Source of the DNA: Cyanobacteria bacterium MAG CAR3_bin_5
GTDB taxonomy: Bacteria > Cyanobacteriota > Cyanobacteriia > PCC-6307 > Cyanobiaceae
DNA length: 64,000 bases
Reading direction: 5' to 3'
Assembly (NCBI GenBank): GCA_026709085.1
Contig: JAPOTR010000024.1
Location: forward strand, 1-64,000
In this document: piece by piece, positions 8,518 to 17,099 of the stretch
How the letters are laid out: each line of letters starts with the position of its first letter
Numbering within the stretch: the stretch's first letter is position 1
Translations under genes and position numbers: made by a program
The notes under the pieces: model-generated
The model's input: the letters and a program-made list of their open reading frames with translations, nothing else
What the model was told of the DNA's origin: nothing
The model's database searches: none

Positions 8518-8760
8518 GTGCTGATCATCGATGAGGTGCAGCAGGCCGTCAATAGTGAAGACGGCAATCAGATGCTCCTTGCCCTGAAGGCGGCCCGGGA
8601 TACCGTTAATCTCCAACCCACCATGCTGAGCAGTTTCCTGTTCATCGGTACGGGGTCGCACTGTGCCCAAGTCAATGAACTCACCGCCAGGCATAACCAG
8701 GCATTTGCGGAGGCTGCGTCTCTCCTCTATTCTGTTCTGGGGGAGAACTTACATACATAA
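8518..8760 (+). pseudogene. AAA-family ATPase fragment
   Basis: The 80-codon frame begins mid-domain with a Walker B-like LIIDEVQQAVNS, followed by ALKAARDTVNLQPTMLSSFLFIGTGSH, which resembles the sensor-1 strand of AAA ATPases. There is no Walker A upstream and the frame stops about 65 residues later. It is a scrap of a larger ATPase gene, lying between two unrelated minus-strand genes. Confidence 0.55.
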
Positions 8761-8820
8761 GTTGACCGTCTGGCCTTATACCTTGAGCAACAAACGTTTC
8801 CCTGTCTCACGCTCCGTCTA

Positions 8821-10110
8821 TCAGGAAACCGAAGATCTGGTTAAGTTGTGATTCTTGATCTGATGTTTGATTACCAAGTCGGAAACCTTAAACTCTTGAC
8901 TCAGGTCATTGATTACCTCTTCGTCTGTTCCTTTGTGATCGGCAAGTCGAGGTCGCAAAGAGTTAGATGGAGCCAGAAGTTCTGCCGCAAAAGCTCTGGA
9001 TTGTGCCTGGCGTGCTGTGTCCATGGTTGTAAGTATTCCTGGCCTGGTTTCTGATCGTCCTATATAATCACCGAGGGCTCGGGCAAGAAGGAATCGCTCG
9101 GCGACACCTTCTTTGCGTACGATAGCACAGATTGGTGTATCGGCTAAGACGAATCCTTCCACACGATTGGACGGCATGTCTGTTTTCCAGTAAGACAAGG
9201 CAGGCTGCCTTGACGACGTGAAGTTAAACCATCCATCGCCACAGCCTAATTCGTGACGAAGGCACCTGGCCAGCGCATAGCCCTGTTTCCAGGGCTTAAC
9301 CATTCGCATTGTTGGCAACCCATTGCGGATGGCAGCCCATTCATTTTCACTTCCCGCATAGTTGCGCTCAAGCGTTTTCCAGGTATGATCCAGCCATGAG
9401 AAAGCCTCACGGAAGTTGGCTTCTTCCAGGCTTGCCCAAATATCCTCACGGATTGACGACTCGGTATGGTCCCAGAAATTGATGATTGTCTTTGCTGTAT
9501 CCTGGTGGAGATGAAAAGGGTCCATTCCGAGCAGTGCAGCAGCACGACAGAATTCACGCTCTTCAAGGTCAAGGGTCTCGACAGCTTGCCACGATTCCTT
9601 AAGGTCAGACACAATCGCACCGTGTTGGTGGCCAAAACTGTTCATTCGGTCAAGCACGGCTTCGATAACGTGTTTTAGTTTTGCCTGCAATTGATTGCTG
9701 TCAACGTACTCTTTACCACTTGTTATGAACTCAATTTGAGCGTGGTCAGGCTGCCAACAGGTCCACTGCAATTTTTGTTTGCCATCCACTGATGGAGTCA
9801 TAGTTAGCTTGGGAAAAATAAATCCGTCTCCAGCGAATGCAAGCGTGTGTCGTTGCTCAAAGCCGTACTTTTGCCTATACCTGTCCGGTATTTCATGCCA
9901 GATGTGACACCAGTTACTAACCAACCATTGTGCCATGCTGAGAAGAGGGACCACAACATGATCCCGATAAGTATCTCTCGTATGGTCATGTACAGATGTG
10001 ACCGTTTCTCCGGCAACCTGAATCGATAATTGTGCCATGGTCTGATTCATGGCCATATCCGGGGAAGGGTCAGCGTCCACCCAGTCGAATTCAAAATGGA
10101 TCGTCATCAT
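8821..10110 (-). CDS. ImmA/IrrE-like protein lacking the zinc motif
   Basis: This 429-residue protein has a C-terminal third that follows ImmA/IrrE metallopeptidases: ERFLLARALGDYIGR (about 338-352) stands where the family has RRFxxAHELGHxxxH, and SRAFAAELLAPSNSLR (about 371-386) matches the ExxAxxFAxxLLMP helix. The HExxH Zn ligands are replaced (RALGD), so proteolysis is unlikely. The N-terminal 300 residues are unrecognised. Its start overlaps the stop of the upstream 146-residue gene by four bases (10107-10110), implying translational coupling. ImmA/IrrE proteins usually act with regulators or in toxin-antitoxin, phage and stress switches; the role here is unknown. Confidence 0.65.
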   Translation of the reverse strand: MMTIHFEFDWVDADPSPDMAMNQTMAQLSIQVAGETVTSVHDHTRDTYRDHVVVPLLSMAQWLVSNWCHIWHEIPDRYRQKYGFEQRHTLAFAGDGFIFPKLTMTPSVDGKQKLQWTCWQPDHAQIEFITSGKEYVDSNQLQAKLKHVIEAVLDRMNSFGHQHGAIVSDLKESWQAVETLDLEEREFCRAAALLGMDPFHLHQDTAKTIINFWDHTESSIREDIWASLEEANFREAFSWLDHTWKTLERNYAGSENEWAAIRNGLPTMRMVKPWKQGYALARCLRHELGCGDGWFNFTSSRQPALSYWKTDMPSNRVEGFVLADTPICAIVRKEGVAERFLLARALGDYIGRSETRPGILTTMDTARQAQSRAFAAELLAPSNSLRPRLADHKGTDEEVINDLSQEFKVSDLVIKHQIKNHNLTRSSVS

Positions 10111-10547
10111 GGCAGTCCTTGAACCTCCTCTCCGAGTTGCAGCGGGTAACCGTGATACTTGCCAGACCTTGGCGAATTCTCACGGGCCATATAGATGATC
10201 CCTGTATGGGTATCCTTATACCAGACTTTGGCAGGGTAATAGGGGGAATCCTGGCCCCAGTCACCAGCATGTCCAGCCTCTACTGCCTGACGAAGCATAG
10301 CTTCGACACGGACATGGTCGTTGGCCAACTCAGGAGGGCATACACTCTTGTCCGGATGGCGTCTTGACAAACCTTCCAGAGTGCGACCAGCCTCTCTGTC
10401 GGCAGCGCTGATACCGGAAGGCCTGTGGCGAGATGATCCCTCGTAGCGGCACGACAGGGCCATCCGCTGCAGGTTAGCGCCAGCCGGTGGAGATTCCACC
10501 TTGCATGGTTTTGACTTCCTCGGTCTTGACCTAGGTTGCCTGGGCAT
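10107..10547 (-). CDS. hypothetical protein coupled to ImmA/IrrE-like gene
   Basis: A 146-residue protein with a basic N-terminus (PRQPRSRPRKSKPCK), a middle Arg/Glu-rich helical stretch (SAADREAGRTLEGLSRRHPDKS) and a C-terminal domain with KVWYKDTHTGIIYMARE and RSGKYHGYPLQ. I do not recognise the family. It overlaps the downstream ImmA/IrrE-like gene by ATGA, so the two are probably one functional unit. An upstream ATG at 10577 would add ten residues. The basic N-terminus suggests nucleic-acid contact, but this is a guess. Confidence 0.55.
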   Translation of the reverse strand: MPRQPRSRPRKSKPCKVESPPAGANLQRMALSCRYEGSSRHRPSGISAADREAGRTLEGLSRRHPDKSVCPPELANDHVRVEAMLRQAVEAGHAGDWGQDSPYYPAKVWYKDTHTGIIYMARENSPRSGKYHGYPLQLGEEVQGLP

Positions 10548-10671
10548 GAAACGAGGCGCGAAAGGTTTCCCAAGCATAGTCCACTTTTTCCGGCCATGCT
10601 ACGGAGGGCGCTATGTAAGCGCCTTCAATCGAGGGCACCCCCCAGAAACCTTCAACCCCTCGAAAGATCAC
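10531..10671 (-). CDS. possible small ORF upstream of the ImmA/IrrE-like pair
   Basis: A 46-codon frame from a GTG at 10671 reads VIFRGVEGFWGVPSIEGAYI and ends YAWETFRASFHAQAT, overlapping the next gene by 17 bases. Its composition looks protein-like rather than random GC-rich antisense. It could be a short first gene of the operon, or the tail of a larger gene that has lost its front. No family recognised. Confidence 0.3.
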   Translation of the reverse strand: MIFRGVEGFWGVPSIEGAYIAPSVAWPEKVDYAWETFRASFHAQAT

Positions 10672-10759
10672 GTTCCCTTTTGACGGGCCATCCGCGCCGC
10701 GCCGTAGCCCCTTCCCGGGAATGCCCGGGGCTTCCCCTGCTGACCCTGGGGACGGTTCA

Positions 10760-12019
10760 TCAACATTGTCCTGACCGGGGCAATTTCCGTTCAACCCAGG
10801 CTTGCCAGCGGCGGCGCTCCCATTTGCCCTGGGCATTGGGGGCAAGCCGGGGGCAGTGGATCCATTGCTTCGGGCGCTCCGGCGGCGGACGGCGGGATAC
10901 GGCCTTGTCCAGCGCCGCCATGGATACGGTTCCCCGGTACAGGCCCACCAGCCGTTGGCCCCAGTGGACATCCTCCACACCCACCACCAGCACCGCCGCC
11001 AGACCGTCAAGACCCGCAAGGCCGGCTTCGATCACCTCGGGAAACACCGTCTCCCCACCACTGTTGATGGCCCCGTCCAGCCGGCCCAACACCTGCAAAC
11101 CCCGTCTCCCCAGTCGGACCCGATCCGTGGTGCGCCACCAACCGTTCCGCAAGGGCAGGGGCTGTAGTTCCCCGTCCACGAGAAAGCCGGGGGTGAGCAC
11201 CGGGGTGCGGATCTCCAGGACATCGGTTGCGCCGGGGGCCGCTGCACTGCGCAGCGCCACGTGGGACAGGGGCAGGCCGCAACTCTCCACACCGGCCAGG
11301 AACTGACGGGGATCAAGGGCGGTGACCATGGCGCCGGTCTCCGTGCTCCCGTAGCAGGGGGAGAGAGGGAGACCGGCGCGGCGCGCCTGTTGCCGCAGCG
11401 CCGGCGCCAGGGGGGCGCCACCCACCCAGCAGCAGGCCAGTTGTTGCAACCGGTCCACACCACCGGTCTCCCCCAGGAGCCGCTGCAACTGGGTGGGCAC
11501 CAGAGACAATCCCCACCCAGGCAGCAAGGGGCGTTGTCCCCTCTCCCGCCATTGGCGGCGGGGCAGGAAGCGGTGGGGAATGCCCAGGGCCCGGCTGCGC
11601 AGGGGGGGCATCAGGCCACTGACGTGGTGAAGCGGCAGGGGATTGGCGAGGCCGGACAACGGCAAAGGTTCCTGCCCGGCCCCACCGGCCGGCCAACCCA
11701 CCAGCGCCCGGGCCGCCTGCTGCAGGTGGTCCAGGGGTTGGAGACACCAGCGGCGCCGGCCCCGGCTTCCCCCACTACCCAGCACCACCGCAGCCCCGGA
11801 TCCCGTAGACAGGAGGGGGCGGGTATCCCCAGGGCCAAGGCGCTCCGCCCCCCGACCCTGGTGGCGCCAGCCGGGCCGCAGGGCCACCCGCAGCATGGCT
11901 TCTTCCTCCGGACGGCAGAGGCCCACAACGGCTTCCGAGGCCAGAAGGGTTTGCAGGCGTTGCCAGTCCGCAGCCGGTTCCGGGCCACAGACGAGAAGAT
12001 GGCGTTCCTGCTCCGCCAT
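10760..12019 (-). CDS. menE: o-succinylbenzoate--CoA ligase
   Basis: An adenylate-forming enzyme that converts o-succinylbenzoate to its CoA ester in phylloquinone (vitamin K1) synthesis, making the electron carrier of photosystem I. Visible ANL-superfamily motifs are the P-loop-like LLSTGSGAAVVLGSGG, SPCYGSTETGAMVT (A5 motif), WWRTTDRVRLGRRGLQVLGRLDGAINSGGE (A7/A8) and the C-terminal PNAQGKWERR with the catalytic Lys. The 419-residue length is short for the family, as is usual for picocyanobacterial MenE. menC ends 17 bases upstream. A GTG at 12028 is an alternative start. Confidence 0.85.
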   Translation of the reverse strand: MAEQERHLLVCGPEPAADWQRLQTLLASEAVVGLCRPEEEAMLRVALRPGWRHQGRGAERLGPGDTRPLLSTGSGAAVVLGSGGSRGRRRWCLQPLDHLQQAARALVGWPAGGAGQEPLPLSGLANPLPLHHVSGLMPPLRSRALGIPHRFLPRRQWRERGQRPLLPGWGLSLVPTQLQRLLGETGGVDRLQQLACCWVGGAPLAPALRQQARRAGLPLSPCYGSTETGAMVTALDPRQFLAGVESCGLPLSHVALRSAAAPGATDVLEIRTPVLTPGFLVDGELQPLPLRNGWWRTTDRVRLGRRGLQVLGRLDGAINSGGETVFPEVIEAGLAGLDGLAAVLVVGVEDVHWGQRLVGLYRGTVSMAALDKAVSRRPPPERPKQWIHCPRLAPNAQGKWERRRWQAWVERKLPRSGQC

Positions 12020-12036
12020 GGCCCCCACCCGACCCG

Positions 12037-13029
12037 TCAGGCCGTTGCCCCCAGGCCGGGGGCCGGGCTGCCCCCAACCGCCGCCAGCCTGGCCAGGTCA
12101 TGGACCATAGCCCGACCCAGGGGCCCTTCAAAACCGGTGGAAACGACACAGCGACCAGGCCAGGCCCGCAGGAGACCCGCCAGCCGGCGGGGATCCCCAA
12201 GCTGGGAGGGTTTGATCACCAGCAGCGGCCTGTTGTTGAGAGGCGCCCGGAGCAACTGCTCCACCTGATCCAACTGGGTGAGGGACTCGTCCAGGGCCAA
12301 CTGCACACCGGGGATGGGGGGATCGGACAGCAGCCGCTCCAGCAGTGGATCCGTCGGGGCCAACGGCTGCTCCAGCCAACGGATGCGGGGATCAGCAGCG
12401 GCCTCCAGCCAGGGGGCAAGCTCCGCGGCCTTCAGGCGGCCGTTGGCATCCAGGCGCAATTCACCCTCTACGGACGCCAGCCGGGACAACAACGCCGCCA
12501 GCAGCGGTTGCTCCTGACGCCAGGGGAGGGCGCCGATTTTCCACTTCCAGCAGCGCCAGCCCCGGGCCAAGCCCCGCTCCAATGCCGTCAGCGCCGGGGG
12601 GCCGGCAGGCAGGATGCCCACCGTGGACCAGGCAGGCTCGGCAGCAGGGTTGCCGCCAGTGCCGTCGGGCCGGGGTGGGCCGTTGTGGCGGTGACGCTGT
12701 TGCTCCAGACGCCACAGGGCGCTGCCCAGGGCAAAGGCCGTACAGGGATGGCCACAGGCCATGTGGCGAAGCCAGTGGTCCAGGCGCCGGCGTCCCTCCG
12801 TGGCATCCAAAGGCTCCAACTGGCGCCGCAACGCCTCAAGGTGGCCCCCGTGGAGAGGATCGGCCCCGGATCGCCCCCGTTCGGGCAGGGGGCTGATTTC
12901 TCCTGCAGCCTGCCGCCCACGGGGATCTTCCAGCTCCACCTGCAACCCCTGATCACGCCCTTGTTCCCCGTCACGACGCCAGCGCCACAGGGAGAACGGC
13001 CGCCAGCACAAGCGCCAATGATCCGGCAT
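12037..13029 (-). CDS. menC: o-succinylbenzoate synthase
   Basis: An enolase-superfamily dehydratase that makes o-succinylbenzoate from SHCHC. The catalytic framework is present: K162 and K164 in CWKWKIG, metal ligands D194 (LRLDANGR), E220 (WLEQPL) and D247/E248 (LALDESL), and the second general acid/base K273 (VIKPSQLG). The product is 330 residues. It begins three bases after the menA stop and is followed closely by menE, so menA-menC-menE read as one operon. Confidence 0.9.
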   Translation of the reverse strand: MPDHWRLCWRPFSLWRWRRDGEQGRDQGLQVELEDPRGRQAAGEISPLPERGRSGADPLHGGHLEALRRQLEPLDATEGRRRLDHWLRHMACGHPCTAFALGSALWRLEQQRHRHNGPPRPDGTGGNPAAEPAWSTVGILPAGPPALTALERGLARGWRCWKWKIGALPWRQEQPLLAALLSRLASVEGELRLDANGRLKAAELAPWLEAAADPRIRWLEQPLAPTDPLLERLLSDPPIPGVQLALDESLTQLDQVEQLLRAPLNNRPLLVIKPSQLGDPRRLAGLLRAWPGRCVVSTGFEGPLGRAMVHDLARLAAVGGSPAPGLGATA

Positions 13030-13032
13030 CCC

Positions 13033-14064
13033 TCAACTGGCCACAGGCCACCGTCCTAGCGCCAATCCACCGGCAAACAACACACCGTTCACCATCTGGA
13101 AGCGCAGGGCCAGAAACTTGCCGTGACCGATGCGCTCCGGCTGGTTGTGGCGCCGCGCCAACAGGCGGATCAGGGGGAACGCCGCCGGCAGGCTGGCCAG
13201 CGCCACCAGGGTCGTGGCGGGCCACACCCTCCCCCAGGCAACGGGAACCACTTCCGCCAGCAGGACAAGGGCCACCAGGCAGGGCACAAGGGCGGCAGCC
13301 CGGGCCGTGCCCAGCCGTTGCACCGGTGAACGCTTGCCATGGGCAACGTCGTCCTCCACCTGGTGAAAGTGGGAGCAGAACAACACCAGGGTTGTGGCCA
13401 GGGCCGGGCCACAACCCAACTGACCGGCCAGGAACAGATCCAGTGGTCCGCCACCGCCACCCTCCAGCCCCGGGGCGGGGGCGCCGAGGCCCACCAGGGC
13501 CGCGGCGGTGGCCAGAGGACCGAACGCCAACCAGCAGAGGGGCTCCCCCAAGCCCTGATACCCCAGCCGGAAGGGAGGTCCCTGGTAGAGATAGCCACAG
13601 CAGCAGGCGGCCAGCACCAGCACCAGCGCCCACCAACTGCTGGCCATGGCCACCCGGGCCATGAGCACCAGACCCAGCAGACAACAGACCTGGGCGACAA
13701 CAAACACCATTCCGGGGGCGCCGGTAAGCTGGATCACGGAATGGGGCTTGCGAATATCGATTCCGGTTTGGGCGTCGAAGTAATCATTGCAAAGATTTTC
13801 CCACGCCAGCAGCAGCACGGCGGCCAGCAGGAAGACAACCAACTGCTGGAGTTGCAGACGCCATGCGGCGCGACCGGGGCCCAGCAGCCAGCCAGCGGCC
13901 ACAAGGGCCGGCATCACGGCCACCCCGTACATGGGCCATTTCACGGCAGCCCACCAGAGACGGGGCCGTTTTTCTGGCGCGTCCTTGGGGCTCAAGGGCT
14001 TCCGGGCATGGCGTCCATGGATAAATTGTACAATCCAGCGGGACCATTCATTTCTGATCCCCAT
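13033..14064 (-). CDS. menA: 1,4-dihydroxy-2-naphthoate phytyltransferase
   Basis: A UbiA-family membrane prenyltransferase that attaches the phytyl chain to DHNA in phylloquinone synthesis. The first Asp-rich motif is ENLCNDYFDAQTGID, and the second lies in FCSHFHQVEDDVAHGKRS. About eight to nine hydrophobic segments are spread over 343 residues. The ATG at 14064 gives an N-terminus MGIRNEWSRW; it lies only 16 bases from the divergent menF start, so a start further inside is possible. Confidence 0.9.
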   Translation of the reverse strand: MGIRNEWSRWIVQFIHGRHARKPLSPKDAPEKRPRLWWAAVKWPMYGVAVMPALVAAGWLLGPGRAAWRLQLQQLVVFLLAAVLLLAWENLCNDYFDAQTGIDIRKPHSVIQLTGAPGMVFVVAQVCCLLGLVLMARVAMASSWWALVLVLAACCCGYLYQGPPFRLGYQGLGEPLCWLAFGPLATAAALVGLGAPAPGLEGGGGGPLDLFLAGQLGCGPALATTLVLFCSHFHQVEDDVAHGKRSPVQRLGTARAAALVPCLVALVLLAEVVPVAWGRVWPATTLVALASLPAAFPLIRLLARRHNQPERIGHGKFLALRFQMVNGVLFAGGLALGRWPVAS

Positions 14065-14080
14065 TCCCCGGTTTGCCGCC

Positions 14081-15454
14081 ATGTCCTTCCGGAGCCTACT
14101 GACCATGGCCCAGGAGGGGGCCCAGCGCCTGGGCGAGGAGGGAGTGCTCTGTCTTGGCGTACCCATTGCACCGCTGGATCCCCTGCCGGCCGTGCCCCGG
14201 TTGTCCCAGGGGAACGACTTCACCTGGATCTGGGATGGATGGCCGGGGTTGACGTTGGCGGCCACAGGGGTGGAGCAGAGCCTGGAGTTGCGGGGACCAC
14301 GGCGGTTTCCCCTGGCCCAGCGCTTTATCGAGACGAGCCTGAATCGGCTGATCTGTCCCCATGGAACCGGACGAGCCGTGCAACGGCCACGGCTGGTGCT
14401 GGCCTTCAGTTTTTTCGGTCACGCCGACGGGGACGGAGTCCCGGGGGTGACCATCGTGCTGCCCCGCTGGCAATTGGGGCGACAGGGCCGTCACTGCTGG
14501 CTCCTCCATCAGCGCAGCCTCGGCGGGACCGTCACGGCCCGATCCATGGCGGAAGCCCTCTGGGAGCAGGCGCAGGCCCTGGGGCAATCCCCGCCGCCAC
14601 CCCTTTGTCTGCCCAGGCTGGTGGCCAGCAGTGACTCCTGGCACCAGCCCTTCCAAAGCAGTGTGAAACAGGCTCTGGATCTGATCAACGAAGGTCGGTT
14701 GGGGAAATTGGTGCTGGCGGCCCAACAGGACCTGCTGTTGAGCAACCCCTTGAACCCCATTGACCTGCTCCGCAGCCTGCGACGCCATCAGCCCGGCAGT
14801 TGCCGTTTTCTCTGGCGCCCCGCCAATCGCCAGGGCGGCAACGCCGTGGTGGGGGCATCGCCGGAGCGGCTCCTGGAGTTGCGCTCGGGCCGCCTCCGCT
14901 GTGACGGCCTGGCGGGGACTGCGGGGGTCGGTGGGGACGGAGGGCAACAACTGCTGAGGTCCGGCAAGAACCGCCATGAGCACGAGTTGGTGGTCAACGC
15001 CATCGTTCAATCTCTACGCTCCCAGGGACTGGCCCCCCAGCGTCGCCCCTGTCCGCGCTTGGCGCGGCACGGGAATCTGATGCATCTCCATACCCTCATC
15101 CAGGCCGATGCCCAGGGGCATCGGGTGCTGGATCTGGCGGAGGCGCTCCATCCCACACCGGCAGTGGCCGGGTTGCCGCGGCGGGAAGCGCTGAGCTGGC
15201 TCCGCAGTCTGGAAAAGTTTCCCCGGGGATACTATGGCGCACCCCTCGGCTGGGTTGATTTTTGTCGGGATGCGGATCTACGGGTGGCCATCCGCTGTGG
15301 CCAACTGCAAGGGCAACACCTGAAGCTCACCGCCGGGGCCGGCATTGTCATGGGATCGTCTCCGGGGCGTGAGCAGGAAGAGGTGGAACTCAAACTTTCC
15401 GTGCTGCAACGGCAGTTCACCCTTACCCGTACTCTCCAACCCCTGCAGCGGTGA
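14081..15454 (+). CDS. menF: isochorismate synthase
   Basis: A chorismate-utilising enzyme making isochorismate, the first step of phylloquinone synthesis. The C-terminal catalytic domain shows KLVLAAQQDLLL, VVGASPERLLELRSGRL, CDGLAGTAGVGGDG, KNRHEHELVVNAI and the terminal GYYGAPLGWVD and LTAGAGIVMGSSPGREQEE. The product is 457 residues from ATG 14081; the frame upstream to 13787 is antisense to menA. It is divergent from menA-menC-menE, so all four men genes can be controlled from one tiny intergenic space. menD and menB are not in this window. Confidence 0.9.
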   Translation: MSFRSLLTMAQEGAQRLGEEGVLCLGVPIAPLDPLPAVPRLSQGNDFTWIWDGWPGLTLAATGVEQSLELRGPRRFPLAQRFIETSLNRLICPHGTGRAVQRPRLVLAFSFFGHADGDGVPGVTIVLPRWQLGRQGRHCWLLHQRSLGGTVTARSMAEALWEQAQALGQSPPPPLCLPRLVASSDSWHQPFQSSVKQALDLINEGRLGKLVLAAQQDLLLSNPLNPIDLLRSLRRHQPGSCRFLWRPANRQGGNAVVGASPERLLELRSGRLRCDGLAGTAGVGGDGGQQLLRSGKNRHEHELVVNAIVQSLRSQGLAPQRRPCPRLARHGNLMHLHTLIQADAQGHRVLDLAEALHPTPAVAGLPRREALSWLRSLEKFPRGYYGAPLGWVDFCRDADLRVAIRCGQLQGQHLKLTAGAGIVMGSSPGREQEEVELKLSVLQRQFTLTRTLQPLQR

Positions 15455-15475
15455 GCAGGAGACGGGCCGGAGCCG

Positions 15476-16663
15476 TCAGGTGCGAATCTGGACGGGCATC
15501 ACCAGGTAGGTGAACTGCACGTCCCCCCCCACCGGTCGCAGCACAACGGGATTGACGGGCTCGTTCAGTTGGAATTGCACCTCCGGCGCCGGGAGCACCT
15601 TGAGGCCGTCCAGCAGGTAGCGCACGTTGAAGGCCACGTCAATATCGGCCCCGTCTCCATCGATGAGGGGAACCGACTCATCCCCACGGCCCACGTCCTG
15701 CACTTCGGCGCAAATGCCCAGGTTTTGCTCGGCGGTGGCGACGGAAAGCTTCACCACGCTGTTCTGCTGATCCGCCAGGACCGCCACCCGCTCCAGGGCA
15801 GTGAGCAGGAGCACCCGATCAACGGTGAACGAGCGGCTGAACGCCTCGGGAACGAGTTGGTTGTATTTGGGATACACCCCGTCCAGGGTGCGGCTGGTGA
15901 CCACTTGATCCGCCCGGAGAAACACCACCTGCCCCTGGTCGTGATAGAGGTCGATGGTCTCCTCGCTGCGGGCCGCCAGGAGGTGCTCCAGCTCCCGCAG
16001 AGACCGTGCGGGAATCGTGACCGCAAAACCCTCGTCGGCCACACCGCTATTGGCATTGGCCCGGGTCAACACGGCAAGGCGGTGGCCGTCGGTGGCGGCA
16101 AACTCCAGACGGTCCGGGGACACCGCCAAATGAACACCCGTCAGGATCTGCTTGGCATCATCGGAACTGGTGGCAAAGAGGGTGCGGGCCAGGCCGTCCC
16201 GCAGGGCCGCCGCAGGCAAAGGGACCGCCACAGGACTCTGGGCCATGGGCAACTCCGGGAAGTCCTCCGCCGGCATCCCTCGGACGGTATACGCCCCCGT
16301 CCGCGCCGTCAGTTGGAACGACAGCCCTGGCCCCGCCTCATTATCGGCCTCATCATCGGCTGAATCCGGGCCGGGGCTGGTGGGGGACTGGAGCGATAAG
16401 GGGCTATCGGTGGCGAGACGGGAGACAATATCCCCCAGGAGCCGGGAGGGGAGGGTGATGGCGCCGGATTGCTCCACCGCGGCCTCGAACGTGGTCTGGA
16501 TACCGAGGCTCAGGTCAAAGCCGGTGAGGCTCACCTTGCCGGTTCCCTCATCAGCCGTGAGCAGCACGTTGGCCAACACCGGATGGGTGGGGCGGCTGGC
16601 CACAGCACGGCTGACGCACTGAAGGTTGCTGTTGAGGGCAGCCTGCGAGCAGGTCAGCTTCAT
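15476..16663 (-). CDS. dnaN: DNA polymerase III beta sliding clamp
   Basis: The ring-shaped processivity clamp of replicative polymerase, 395 residues. Features are MKLTCSQAALNSNLQCVSRAV at the start, RPTHPVLANVLL, GFDLSLGIQT, the central FATSSDDAKQILTGVHL and ATDGHRLAVL, and the C-terminal PVNPVVLRPVGGDVQFTYLVMPVQ. Residues about 90-125 hold a Pro/Asp-rich insertion (SPTSPGPDSADDEADNEAG) in the first domain. It faces away from the probable replication origin immediately upstream; in cyanobacteria oriC commonly lies next to dnaN. Confidence 0.95.
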   Translation of the reverse strand: MKLTCSQAALNSNLQCVSRAVASRPTHPVLANVLLTADEGTGKVSLTGFDLSLGIQTTFEAAVEQSGAITLPSRLLGDIVSRLATDSPLSLQSPTSPGPDSADDEADNEAGPGLSFQLTARTGAYTVRGMPAEDFPELPMAQSPVAVPLPAAALRDGLARTLFATSSDDAKQILTGVHLAVSPDRLEFAATDGHRLAVLTRANANSGVADEGFAVTIPARSLRELEHLLAARSEETIDLYHDQGQVVFLRADQVVTSRTLDGVYPKYNQLVPEAFSRSFTVDRVLLLTALERVAVLADQQNSVVKLSVATAEQNLGICAEVQDVGRGDESVPLIDGDGADIDVAFNVRYLLDGLKVLPAPEVQFQLNEPVNPVVLRPVGGDVQFTYLVMPVQIRT

Positions 16664-16800
16664 GGGGGGGCAAACGGGGATGACAGCAGGTTAGGGGAAG
16701 GATCCCGGCAAGTCCACCATCATGCCTGACGGCGCGGCCACTGGCAAGGATGGCATCCTTATTCCCCGTGATCCCCCCACGACGGATAAGAGAGATGAAA

Positions 16801-17099
16801 TCAATTAACAACCAACAGCCGTAGTAGGGGCTGTGGAAATTGTGGAAAACTCACCACATATCCCTTGGGAACAGGGCTTTGGCGCAAGATCAGGTGTGGA
16901 AAGCTTGTGGAAAGTCTGTGGAAAGCTTGTGGAAAGTTCAGCCTGCCCTCGGGTTCTTCCCCTCTTTCCTCAAGGCGGATCGTCCATTTTCCACAGACTT
17001 TCCACAAGCTTTCCACAGGTTTCTCCACCATGGAGCCAGAGTGTTCCGGCCCAGCTTTCCGCCTCATCCGTTTCACTCCACTCAACCCGTGCGTTTCCC
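16801..17099. other. probable chromosomal replication origin (oriC)
   Basis: Between divergent dnaN and the M16-like gene sit nine copies of the DnaA-box core TGTGGAAA/TTTCCACA. Six are in the TGTGGAAA orientation (starting at 16832, 16841, 16895, 16906, 16917, 16928) and three in the opposite orientation (16988, 16999, 17010). Two match the nine-base TTTTCCACA form (16841-16849 and 16987-16995). Within each main array the boxes repeat every 11 bp. An AT-rich patch (about 16790-16815) could be the unwinding element. Position next to dnaN agrees with known cyanobacterial origins. Confidence 0.85.
16895..17017. repeat. 30-bp perfect inverted repeat of phased DnaA boxes
   Basis: Bases 16895-16924 (three boxes joined by GCT and GTC spacers) recur as an exact reverse complement at 16988-17017. 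A fourth box (16928-16935) follows the left arm. The arms are separated by 63 bp. The 11-bp period puts successive boxes on the same helix face. Confidence 0.9.

Noticed and set aside
13787-14080. 98-residue N-terminal extension of menF
   Set aside because: Antisense to menA and unlike any isochorismate synthase; ATG 14081 gives a normal length.
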